NCBI GenBank assembly: GCA_027858915.1
Contig: JAQIBT010000045.1
Span: 1-64,000, forward strand
DNA: 64,000 bases
Direction: 5' to 3'
Source: Salinisphaera sp.
Lineage (GTDB): Bacteria; Pseudomonadota; Gammaproteobacteria; Nevskiales; Salinisphaeraceae
Shown piece by piece: positions 36,260 to 43,985 of this stretch. Positions within the stretch are counted from its first letter, which is position 1, and the number at the start of each line of letters is the position of its first letter. Under the pieces are notes generated by a model, which was not told the origin of the DNA, did no database searches, and was given only the letters and a program-made list of their open reading frames with translations. The translations under genes and the position numbers were made by a program.

Positions 36260-37135
36260 ATGCAGATCGGTATCGTCGGCGACATACATGCCGCGTGGGA
36301 TACCCACGACACCGCGTTCTTCAATAACTCGGATTACGACAGCCTTCTATTCGTTGGCGATCTGGCGCGTATCACCGGCAGCCTGCCTGTTGCTCGCCGA
36401 CTGGCTGAACTGACCAAGCCGTCCTGGGTGATCCCCGGCAACCACGATGCGGTGACTCTGTTCCAGCTCGTGGCCGAACTGAAATCCCGGCCGCTGGCGG
36501 CAAGAGTGGGTGCGGTCGGCATGCGCTGGCGCGTGGCCCGACTCGCCGCCGCGCTCGGCCCTGTCAGACTGGGCGGCTACAACCGCGTGACCCTGGCCGA
36601 TAACCTCGGGCTGATCATTGCGCGCCCCCATGCCATGGGCCCGGACCGGCCTTATTTTCGGCCTTATCTGAAACGAGCCTTTGGCGTCGATGATTTTCAG
36701 ACCAGTCAGCAGCGGCTGTGCGCGCTCGTGAATGACAGCCCGGTCGATCTGGTGTTTCTGGCCCACAACGGGCCGGCCGGCCTGGGTGACACGCCCGATT
36801 CGCTCTACGGCTGTGATTTCGATCCGGGGCGAGGCGATTTTGGCGATCCGGATCTCAAAGTGGCAATAGATCATGCCCGCGCCACCGGCCATCGCGTGAG
36901 CGCGGTCATCGCCGGGCATATGCATCATCGCAGCAAACACACCGGCGAGTGGCGCCAGACCTCACTACGTCGCGACAACACGCTCTATATCAATGCAGCT
37001 CGTGTCCCCCGCATTGAAGGCCACGGCTCGCGTCGACATCACATCCGTCTGTCGATCAACGCCGATGTCGTAAAGGCACACGCGGTATTCGTCGATGATC
37101 GGATGCAGATCATCAGCCAGGAGCGGCTGGCTTGA
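36260..37135 (+). CDS. Metallophosphoesterase
   Basis: A calcineurin-like phosphoesterase. The metal-binding motifs are GDIHAAWD (GDxH), FVGDLARI (GD), GNHDA (GNHD), and near the C-terminus AGHMHHRS (GHxHx). The family normally starts just before GDxH, so the ATG at 36260 (MQIGIVGDIH) is preferred; an in-frame TTG at 36224 would add 12 residues. The protein is 291 residues and has no signal peptide, so it is cytosolic. Its substrate (nucleotide, phosphodiester or protein phosphate) is not shown by sequence. Confidence 0.9.
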   Translation: MQIGIVGDIHAAWDTHDTAFFNNSDYDSLLFVGDLARITGSLPVARRLAELTKPSWVIPGNHDAVTLFQLVAELKSRPLAARVGAVGMRWRVARLAAALGPVRLGGYNRVTLADNLGLIIARPHAMGPDRPYFRPYLKRAFGVDDFQTSQQRLCALVNDSPVDLVFLAHNGPAGLGDTPDSLYGCDFDPGRGDFGDPDLKVAIDHARATGHRVSAVIAGHMHHRSKHTGEWRQTSLRRDNTLYINAARVPRIEGHGSRRHHIRLSINADVVKAHAVFVDDRMQIISQERLA

Positions 37136-37145
37136 AGGGTTGAAT

Positions 37146-38435
37146 TCAGACCAAACGACGCTTGTCTGCCGTGATCAGAATCCGCAGCGGCAGCGCCATG
37201 CCGAGAATCGCCACACCCACCAGGCCGTAGACCCAGTCATAGCCGATCAGCGGCCCAAGCACCAGGCCGAAAGCCGGCCCGATCGCGCCGCCGAAATCCG
37301 AAGATAACTGGTACACCGACAGTGCCCGGCCTTGCAGACGCGCCGGTGTGACATCGCCTAACAGCGTGATCATCGGAATGCTCAGCCCGCCGGAACCGAT
37401 GCCGACCAGCAACAGCGCGACCACGGCTACCTCTACGTTCATCGCCTGGCCAAGCAGCACGAACCCAACAGCCACCAGAAGCATGGCCGGCAGCAGGAGC
37501 CGCGTCCGATACGTCGACCGATCCAGATAGCTGCCACAGGCCAGCGATGCCGCGCCGCGCGCCCCAATCACCACCGCCATCAAGATGCCTGCACTGCCCT
37601 GGGCGTCCAGACCGAACACAAACAGCGCTCGATGCTCGACCAATACGGCCGTGGTGGCCAACAGCACACCAGAAACCGCCAGAAACTGCAGCGCATTCGC
37701 GGCCCAGATCACGCGCAGCGTCGGCACACGCAGAATACGGCGCCAGTCGACCCGCCGACGCCGAGCGCTGGCACTACGCGAGCGTTGCAGACGTGGGCGC
37801 TCCATAGGTCGCCTGACCTGAGCCGGAACCAGAAACGGCGCCAGCAACGCACCGGCCAGGCTCCGGGCAGAGGCGACGAAAAACGCCGCCGAGCTGGAGA
37901 CCAGATCAGCGACCAAGCCGCCGAGCACTAGCCCGCCCGGCGCACCCAGGCTAACCGCCGTGCGCACCCGCGCCGTCATGCTGCCCCGAGTCGCGTCGCT
38001 GGCGATCGCCATCACCGCCGCCAATGCGCCGACCAGCATCAGCGACGAGCCCATGCCCCAGATCACACGGCCAAGCAGGAACCAGGCCGCCGGATGCGGC
38101 AAGCGCAGCGCCAGACAGAACACCAGCGTGCCGACGGTTTCCAGGAGCAGCCCTGCGGTCACTGGCCAACGAGCCCCAAAACGATCCAGCAGGGTCCCGG
38201 TTACCGGGTTGAAAGCCAGCCGCGTAAGACGGTTTGCGGACAGGATCAGACCGATCATGAAATCCGAGATGCCCAGACTCATGCCGACTACCGGCAGAAT
38301 CGGAAACACCGCACCGCCGCCCAGGCCGCCGATGAAGGCAATGCCGGCTATGGCCCAACTACGCCCCTGGCGATCTGCAAGTGGCCTATCCCCGAGCGGT
38401 TGCGGCATCGTCCGAACTCGAGGCAGATGATGCAT
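37146..38435 (-). CDS. Major facilitator superfamily transporter
   Basis: About 429 residues with 12 predicted helices. The first MFS loop signature is present in the form NPVTGTLLDRFGARWP and the central cytoplasmic loop is Arg/Ser-rich (RPRLQRSRSASARRRRVDWRR). This pattern suits a drug or metabolite exporter. AAGG just before the ATG at 38435 supports that start, which lies inside the last 50 bp of the SBF symporter gene, so the two are probably co-transcribed. Substrate unknown. Confidence 0.85.
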   Translation of the reverse strand: MHHLPRVRTMPQPLGDRPLADRQGRSWAIAGIAFIGGLGGGAVFPILPVVGMSLGISDFMIGLILSANRLTRLAFNPVTGTLLDRFGARWPVTAGLLLETVGTLVFCLALRLPHPAAWFLLGRVIWGMGSSLMLVGALAAVMAIASDATRGSMTARVRTAVSLGAPGGLVLGGLVADLVSSSAAFFVASARSLAGALLAPFLVPAQVRRPMERPRLQRSRSASARRRRVDWRRILRVPTLRVIWAANALQFLAVSGVLLATTAVLVEHRALFVFGLDAQGSAGILMAVVIGARGAASLACGSYLDRSTYRTRLLLPAMLLVAVGFVLLGQAMNVEVAVVALLLVGIGSGGLSIPMITLLGDVTPARLQGRALSVYQLSSDFGGAIGPAFGLVLGPLIGYDWVYGLVGVAILGMALPLRILITADKRRLV

Positions 38436-39381
38436 AACGCCTTGCAATGAAGGCACAGGCAATCAGCTGGATCTGATGGAACAACATCAGCGGCAGCACA
38501 ACGGCACCCAGCGAGCCGGATGCAAACAACACCTTGGCAATCGGAATGCCGCTGGCCAGGCTTTTCTTGGAGCCGCAGAACAACAACACGATCTGGTCCT
38601 GACGATCGAACAGCTGCCGGCCAACGCCGAACGTCACCAGCAATACAATCGCCAGCAGCCCCAGATCGACAGCCAGCAGGATCGCCAGCGCCGAAAGCGG
38701 GATCTGATGCCACAGCCCTTCCACAACCGAGGCACTGAAGGCGCCGTATACCACGAGCACGATCGACCCCTGATCGACAAACTTTACCAGGCGCGGATGC
38801 GCTGCCACCCAGCCGCCGATCCAGCGCCGCAGCAACTGGCCCGCCGCAAACGGCGCCACAATCTCCAGCACGATATGGCCGACGGCTGACAACGACACGC
38901 CAGCACCTGCATCGGTTGCGATCAGCAGGCCGGCAAGCAACGGCGTAATCACGACACCCAGCAGATTCGACAGACTCGCACTGCAGACCGCAGCCGAAAC
39001 GTTGCCGCCGGCAATCGAGGTAAAAGCGATCGACGACTGCACGGTCGACGGCAGCAGGCAGAGAAACAACAAGCCGGTATAAAGCTGTGCCGGCAGGATC
39101 GACGTCAGAAACGGCCGCGCCAAAATTCCAATCAGGGGAAACACGACAAAAGTGGCTGCGAGCACGCATAGATGCAGCCGCCAGTTCGACGCCCCCGCAA
39201 CGATGGCGCTGCGCGAGAGCTTGGCACCGTGAAGGAAGAACAGCAGCGCGATCGCAGCCAGCGTTGCATGGTTGTAGATCGCCCCGGCTACACCGCTGAT
39301 CGGCAAAAAAGTGGCCGATAGAATGGCAGCCAACAACGCCAGCACGAAATTGTCGGGAAGAAAGCGCGGTCGTTTCATCAT
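38386..39381 (-). CDS. Bile acid:sodium symporter (SBF) family protein
   Basis: A 331-residue protein with about ten membrane helices, YfeH-like. Motifs include ALLFFLHGAKLSRSAIVAG and the LLPSTVQSSIAFTSIAGGNVSAAVCSASLSNLLGV segment that forms the sodium-binding crossover in SBF transporters. The tandem ATG at 39378/39381 is preferred; an earlier start at 39426 lacks support. It is followed, with an overlap, by the MFS gene. Substrates of YfeH-type members are mostly unknown. Confidence 0.9.
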   Translation of the reverse strand: MMKRPRFLPDNFVLALLAAILSATFLPISGVAGAIYNHATLAAIALLFFLHGAKLSRSAIVAGASNWRLHLCVLAATFVVFPLIGILARPFLTSILPAQLYTGLLFLCLLPSTVQSSIAFTSIAGGNVSAAVCSASLSNLLGVVITPLLAGLLIATDAGAGVSLSAVGHIVLEIVAPFAAGQLLRRWIGGWVAAHPRLVKFVDQGSIVLVVYGAFSASVVEGLWHQIPLSALAILLAVDLGLLAIVLLVTFGVGRQLFDRQDQIVLLFCGSKKSLASGIPIAKVLFASGSLGAVVLPLMLFHQIQLIACAFIARRYASSASSSDDAATARG

Positions 39382-39756
39382 GCAATGATAACTGGCATCC
39401 AGCGGCCCGTGCCTTGCTGCCGGCAATCCAGCCGCGGCCGGCGTGGGTGAGGCTATGCTACGAGGCGCTTGAGTCCGACAGCCTCATGAAGCACGCCATT
39501 AATGTCTGATTTTATTGAAATACTTTTGACCCCCAGCCCTGAAGCAGAAGGCATTTTATCCGCAGATTGACGCAGATTGACGCAGATTCTCGCAGATTAA
39601 GGACAAGGACACGGCAAGTTTTCAGACCGACCCTGCTTACGCTGCAATCTCGTCGGGTCAGATCATCTGTGACACGAGTTGAGCGGCTTTTGTCTTCGTC
39701 TTCAATCCTTTTAATCTGCGCAAATCTGCGGATAACCCTGTCTTGGTTTTTGCTGC
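39382..39756. other. Intergenic region holding a palindromic repeat element
   Basis: About 375 bp between two minus-strand genes. Its centre is the inverted-repeat element described separately. The stretch 39382–39556 shows no gene or clear signal. Confidence 0.5.
39557..39735. repeat. Small inverted-repeat element with CGCAGATT-type ends
   Basis: The left end TTATCCGCAGATT (39557–39569) is matched exactly, in inverse orientation, by AATCTGCGGATAA (39723–39735). Inside the left end the unit CGCAGATT recurs three more times at 10-bp spacing; the right end carries one more copy inside (AATCTGCG, 39713–39720). About 150 bp of unique DNA lie between. Short palindromic units of this CGCAGATT type are, as far as I remember, found dispersed in many bacterial genomes; whether this one moves or acts as RNA is unknown. 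No coding capacity. Confidence 0.7.
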
Positions 39757-40824
39757 CTAGAACGCCCGCGCATACTGCCGGGGCGGGCTGGCGTTGTCCT
39801 TACCGTGCAGCTCGTCGGCCGCGCGCAGCGGAAAATACGGGTCGCGCAGCAGCTCGCGCGCCAGCAATACACAATCGGCCTGGCCGGAATGCACAATATG
39901 CTCGGCCTGCACCGGATCTGTGATCATGCCAACCGCGCCGGTCGCGATACCCACTTCCTGCTTCACCCGTGCTGCGAACTCGGTCTGGTAGCCGGGGCCC
40001 ACCGGAATCCTGGCGGTCGGCGTATTGCCACCACCGGAGCAATCGAGCACGTCAACGCCTTCGGCTTTCAGCCAGTGGGCAAATTGGACGGTCTGCTCCA
40101 TATCCCAGCCGCCCTCTTCCCAGTCGTTGGCCGAGATACGAAAGAACAGCGGCTTGGTCCTGGGCCAGACCTTGCGTACCGCACGCACCACTTCCAGCGA
40201 AAAACGTACGCGGTTCTCCAGACTGCCACCGTATTCGTCATCCCGCCGATTCGACAAAGGCGACTGGAACTCGTGCAACAGATAACCGTGAGCCCCATGC
40301 AGTTCGATAACGTCGATCCCAGCAGCATCAGCGCGGCGCGCCGCCGCGACGAATGCCTCGACGAGCTCAGCGATCTCTTCCTTGCTCAACGCTTTTGGCG
40401 TAGGCGAATTCTCCGAAAAAGCAACCGCGCTTGGACCCACGGTCTGCCAGGCGCCTTCATCGGCCGTAAGCGCACGGCCGCTGTCCCACGGCGCCACACA
40501 AGAGGCCTTGCGACCAGCGTGTGCCAGCTGGATACCGGCCGCCGCCCCCTGGGCCTTGATAAAATCAGCGTTGCGCTTGAATTGGGCCACGTGATCGTCG
40601 CTCCAGAGCCCCAGATCGCCGGGCGTGATGCGTCCATCGGGGCTCACCGCCGTGGCTTCGGTCATCACCAGTCCAGCACCACCAACGGCGCGGCTGCCGA
40701 GATGGACGAAATGCCAGTCGTTGGGAAAGCCATCTTCTGCCGAGTACTGACACATCGGCGAGACAAAGATGCGATTGCGAAAAGTCACATCGCCGATGGT
40801 CCAGGGGTTGAACAAGTCACTCAT
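39757..40824 (-). CDS. NADH:flavin oxidoreductase, Old Yellow Enzyme family (YqjM-like)
   Basis: A 355-residue FMN enzyme reducing activated C=C bonds. It begins LFNPWTIGDVTFRNRIFVSPMCQYSAEDG, where the Cys of PMCQYS is typical of the thermophilic-like/YqjM group; the active-site His pair is represented in ELHGAHGYLLHEFQSPLSNRR. The C-terminal part has the FMN phosphate-binding GAVGMIT. The ATG at 40824 is the family start; residues further upstream in the same frame are not related. It stands alone downstream of a divergent amidase gene. Confidence 0.93.
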   Translation of the reverse strand: MSDLFNPWTIGDVTFRNRIFVSPMCQYSAEDGFPNDWHFVHLGSRAVGGAGLVMTEATAVSPDGRITPGDLGLWSDDHVAQFKRNADFIKAQGAAAGIQLAHAGRKASCVAPWDSGRALTADEGAWQTVGPSAVAFSENSPTPKALSKEEIAELVEAFVAAARRADAAGIDVIELHGAHGYLLHEFQSPLSNRRDDEYGGSLENRVRFSLEVVRAVRKVWPRTKPLFFRISANDWEEGGWDMEQTVQFAHWLKAEGVDVLDCSGGGNTPTARIPVGPGYQTEFAARVKQEVGIATGAVGMITDPVQAEHIVHSGQADCVLLARELLRDPYFPLRAADELHGKDNASPPRQYARAF

Positions 40825-41105
40825 GCGATCGCCTCGGCAAAGCGACGACCACGCGTCGCTGAAAATTAGTTGTGCGCAATAAATGCGGCATGCCCTGCGG
40901 TTTTCAAGCATGTGGTTTGTGCATCGGGTAGACCGCGCCCCCCTCAGCCGTTCTCATACGACATTCACCGGCGTTTCGACCGCCGCCCCGGCATCTCATC
41001 TGCTGGTATGCTCCACCGCTCGTTTACGAAAATATTTCGTTCCTGACAGCACACGTATCGATGACTGCCGTCACTGGCACGCCGACAGATTCCAGAGACC
41101 TATTT

Positions 41106-42575
41106 ATGAGCGAGATTCACCATTTGTCGGCCAGCGACCTGGCACAGCAGATTGCCAATGGAGAGATCGGCAGCCGCCAGGCGCTTGAGCATTATCTGGC
41201 GCGTGTGGATACCTTCAACCAGACCATCAATGCCGTGGTTGCCTTGGATGTCGACGGTGCGCGGCGCCACGCCGACGAAGCCGATGCGGCACTGGCACGC
41301 GGTGACAGCTGGGGGGCTCTGCACGGCGTGCCGATGACGGTGAAAGACACCTTCGAGGTCGCGGGCATGCCAACCGTGGTCGGCGAGCCGAAACTCAAGG
41401 ATTACGTCAGTCGACGCGATGCGGTCTGCGTATCCCGTTTGAAGAATGCTGGCGCCGTGATATTCGGCAAGACCAATACCCCGCGCATGGCACAGGACGT
41501 ACAGACCTATAACCCGGTCTACGGCACGACCTGCAATCCGTGGGATATCCAACGCACCTCGGGCGGTTCATCGGGCGGCGCGGCTGCGGCGCTGGCGGCC
41601 GGCCTGACACCGCTAGAGATCGGCTCGGACCTCGCTGGTTCGATTCGTACGCCGGCTTCCTGGTGTGGCGTCTATGGCCACAAGCCGAGTTACGGCCTGG
41701 TGCCGCTGCGTGGACATGTGCCAGCCGCGCCCGGCACCCAGGCCGAGCCGGATCTATGCGTCGCTGGGCCGCTGGCCCGCAGCGCGACCGACCTCGAACT
41801 GGCGCTCGGCGTGCTCGCCGGGGCGGACGAGCTCGACGCCAGCGCCTGGCAGATCAAGCTGCCGCCAGCGGCTGCCACCGAACTCGCTGAATTTCGAGTG
41901 GGGTATCTGTTTTCCGATCGGTTCGCGCCGATTGCTGAAGCCGTCGCTGCGAAACTACAGGCTGTGGTCGACACGATGGCCGGTCACGGCACCGTCAGCC
42001 AGCCGCTGGATACCCTGCCCGGCGGTTTCGATGACAGCTACGATCTCTACGATCGGCTGCTCAATGCCATGATCGGCGGCAGTATTCCGGACAAGCTCTA
42101 CACCCGGGCCAGACGCGGCGCCAGGCTTTACTCACTGCTGCGCAAGACCGGGCGGGGAACGCTGGGTGGCTTCTCGGCCCGCGCCACCGACAGTCATCGC
42201 GCCTGGATCGCCGACAATGAGCAACGCCAGCGGCTACGCTACGACTGGCATCGTCTGTTTGCCGATCACGACGTGATACTGCTGCCGAGCGTAGCGGTGC
42301 CGGCGATTCCGCATACACACGAGGGAAATCTGTTCGATCGCAGGATTGATATCGACGGTAAACCGTATCCGTATACCCACCTGTTCCGCTGGATTGCGCC
42401 GGCCACCGTGGCCGGTCTGCCGGCCACGGTCGTCCCGATCGGTATCACCGACGGCGGTCTCCCGGTCGGCCTGCAGGTCGTAGGCGACTACGGTCGGGAC
42501 CGCACGACCATTGCTTTTGCAAAAGCGCTGGCAGACGCAGGCATCGGCTATACGTCGCCGCCGGATTTCACCTGA
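41106..42575 (+). CDS. Amidase, amidase-signature family
   Basis: An enzyme of 489 residues cleaving an amide bond. The Ser-cisSer-Lys triad can be traced: Lys in VPMTVKDTFEV, cis-Ser in the glycine-rich QRTSGGSSGGAAAALAAG, and the nucleophilic Ser in GSDLAGSIRTPA. It has no neighbours suggesting GatA function, since there is no gatB or gatC. Start: ATG at 41106 with CAGAGA upstream; an in-frame ATG at 41061 is possible but lacks a ribosome binding site. Substrate unknown. Confidence 0.92.
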   Translation: MSEIHHLSASDLAQQIANGEIGSRQALEHYLARVDTFNQTINAVVALDVDGARRHADEADAALARGDSWGALHGVPMTVKDTFEVAGMPTVVGEPKLKDYVSRRDAVCVSRLKNAGAVIFGKTNTPRMAQDVQTYNPVYGTTCNPWDIQRTSGGSSGGAAAALAAGLTPLEIGSDLAGSIRTPASWCGVYGHKPSYGLVPLRGHVPAAPGTQAEPDLCVAGPLARSATDLELALGVLAGADELDASAWQIKLPPAAATELAEFRVGYLFSDRFAPIAEAVAAKLQAVVDTMAGHGTVSQPLDTLPGGFDDSYDLYDRLLNAMIGGSIPDKLYTRARRGARLYSLLRKTGRGTLGGFSARATDSHRAWIADNEQRQRLRYDWHRLFADHDVILLPSVAVPAIPHTHEGNLFDRRIDIDGKPYPYTHLFRWIAPATVAGLPATVVPIGITDGGLPVGLQVVGDYGRDRTTIAFAKALADAGIGYTSPPDFT

Positions 42576-42588
42576 GGCCAACCCGGCA

Positions 42589-43287
42589 CTATGAGTCAGA
42601 AGCGCGTTGGGTAGTCGTCGCCTTGGCAATCAGTGGCCCGAGGGTCTGCATGATGCGATCGAGCAATGCGGGTTCGGCCGCAGCTACCGGATGGATGCCG
42701 TCGGCCTGAAACTGGCTGCGATCGGTGGCGATCGGTGCGAGAAAGAACGGGTCATATGCCAGATGGCGCTGCTCGGCGAGCGTGTCGAACACAGCATGAA
42801 ACTTGCGCGTATAGGCAGGCCCGTAATTAGGCGGGATACGCATGCCCAGCAGCAGCACACGGGCGCCGGCGCGCTGGCTGTCGCTGATCATCGTGCCGAG
42901 GTTCCACTGCATGCGCGCCAGCGGCAATGCCTGCAGTCCGTCGTTTCCGCCCAGCTCGAGCACAACGATATCCGGTTTGACGCGTTTGAGCGCGGCCGGT
43001 AGTCGTGCCAGACCGCCCGCGGTGGTTTCACCGCTGACGCTGGCATTCACCACCGAAGCTGAGGGATAGTTCTCCGACAATCGTTTTTTGAGCAGTGCCA
43101 CCCAGCCGGCTTCCTGCGGTATACCGTGGGCAGCACTAAGGCTGTCACCGAACACCAGGATCCGCGGACCTGCCATGGCAGGCAGCGCCACGCACCACAG
43201 CAACAATACAAGCGCCAGCAGCCGGCTGGTGCAAGCGGCCGCGCCCGTTGGCCAACCACCGGTTTGCCCGAAGAGATTTCGAATCAA
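42589..43287 (-). CDS. tesA: Arylesterase / lysophospholipase, SGNH hydrolase (TesA-like)
   Basis: A 232-residue periplasmic SGNH hydrolase. A signal peptide (LLALVLLLWCVALPAMA) is followed by the block I motif VFGDSLSAAHG with the catalytic Ser, block III LGGNDGLQ and block V DGIHP with the Asp and His. The start codon is TTG at 43287, whose first base is also the first base of the ATG of the divergent ybbA gene; no in-frame ATG exists before the signal peptide. The tesA / ybbA–ybbP arrangement is the same as in E. coli, which supports the naming. Confidence 0.92.
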   Translation of the reverse strand: MIRNLFGQTGGWPTGAAACTSRLLALVLLLWCVALPAMAGPRILVFGDSLSAAHGIPQEAGWVALLKKRLSENYPSASVVNASVSGETTAGGLARLPAALKRVKPDIVVLELGGNDGLQALPLARMQWNLGTMISDSQRAGARVLLLGMRIPPNYGPAYTRKFHAVFDTLAEQRHLAYDPFFLAPIATDRSQFQADGIHPVAAAEPALLDRIMQTLGPLIAKATTTQRASDS

Positions 43288-43985
43288 TGTCGTCCCCGAT
43301 TGCCATTAATGCATCCAACATAGCCAAACGCGTCAACAGCGGCCACGGCCATCTGACTATTCTCGACCATCTCAGCCTGCAGGTTGCCCACGGCGAGCGT
43401 TTGGCGATCGTCGGCACTTCAGGCTCGGGCAAGTCTACCCTGCTGGCGTTACTGGCAGGGCTGGACGTGCCGTCCGAGGGTCAGATCCAGCTTCTGGGCA
43501 CCGAGCTGACAGAACTCGACGAGGATGCGCGCTCGGCCTGGCGTGCTCGTCGCGTGGGATTCGTGTTTCAGTCTTTCCAGCTGCTGTCGAGCCTTTCGGC
43601 GCTGGCCAACGTGATGCTGCCGCTCGAATTGACCGGCGCGGCGCCGGACAGTGCTCGCGCGCGTGCTGCGGTGTTGCTCGAACAAGTGGGGCTGGGTGCT
43701 CGGATTCAACATACGCCGCGTCAGCTCTCCGGTGGCGAACAGCAGCGGGTGGCGCTGGCCCGCGCATTTGCCTGCGAACCCGAGGTGTTGTTTGCGGATG
43801 AGCCCACCGGCAACCTGGACTCGGACACCGGCCGGCACGTCATCGACCTGCTATTCGCACTGAACAACAATGCCGGCACCACGCTGGTACTGGTGACCCA
43901 CGATGACAAGCTCGCGGCCCGCTGCGACCGTATCGTGCAGCTAGCCGACGGTCGTATCGAAACGGCCGACGAGAATGCGCCATGA
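43287..43985 (+). CDS. ybbA: ABC transporter ATP-binding protein, YbbA/LolD type
   Basis: A 232-residue ATPase of the MacB/LolD group. Walker A is VGTSGSGKST, the Q-loop FVFQSFQLL, the signature LSGGEQQRVALARAF, and Walker B VLFADEPTGNLDSDTG; the last is characteristic of this group. It pairs with the FtsX-type permease immediately downstream, which it overlaps by 4 bp. In E. coli the pair's role is not settled; a part in lipid or peptide handling at the envelope is proposed. Confidence 0.93.
   Translation: MSSPIAINASNIAKRVNSGHGHLTILDHLSLQVAHGERLAIVGTSGSGKSTLLALLAGLDVPSEGQIQLLGTELTELDEDARSAWRARRVGFVFQSFQLLSSLSALANVMLPLELTGAAPDSARARAAVLLEQVGLGARIQHTPRQLSGGEQQRVALARAFACEPEVLFADEPTGNLDSDTGRHVIDLLFALNNNAGTTLVLVTHDDKLAARCDRIVQLADGRIETADENAP

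Noticed and set aside
38348-39385. Minus-strand frame overlapping the SBF symporter almost completely
   Set aside because: The SBF frame has clear membrane helices and family motifs; the other frame is Arg/Cys/Ala-rich without any.
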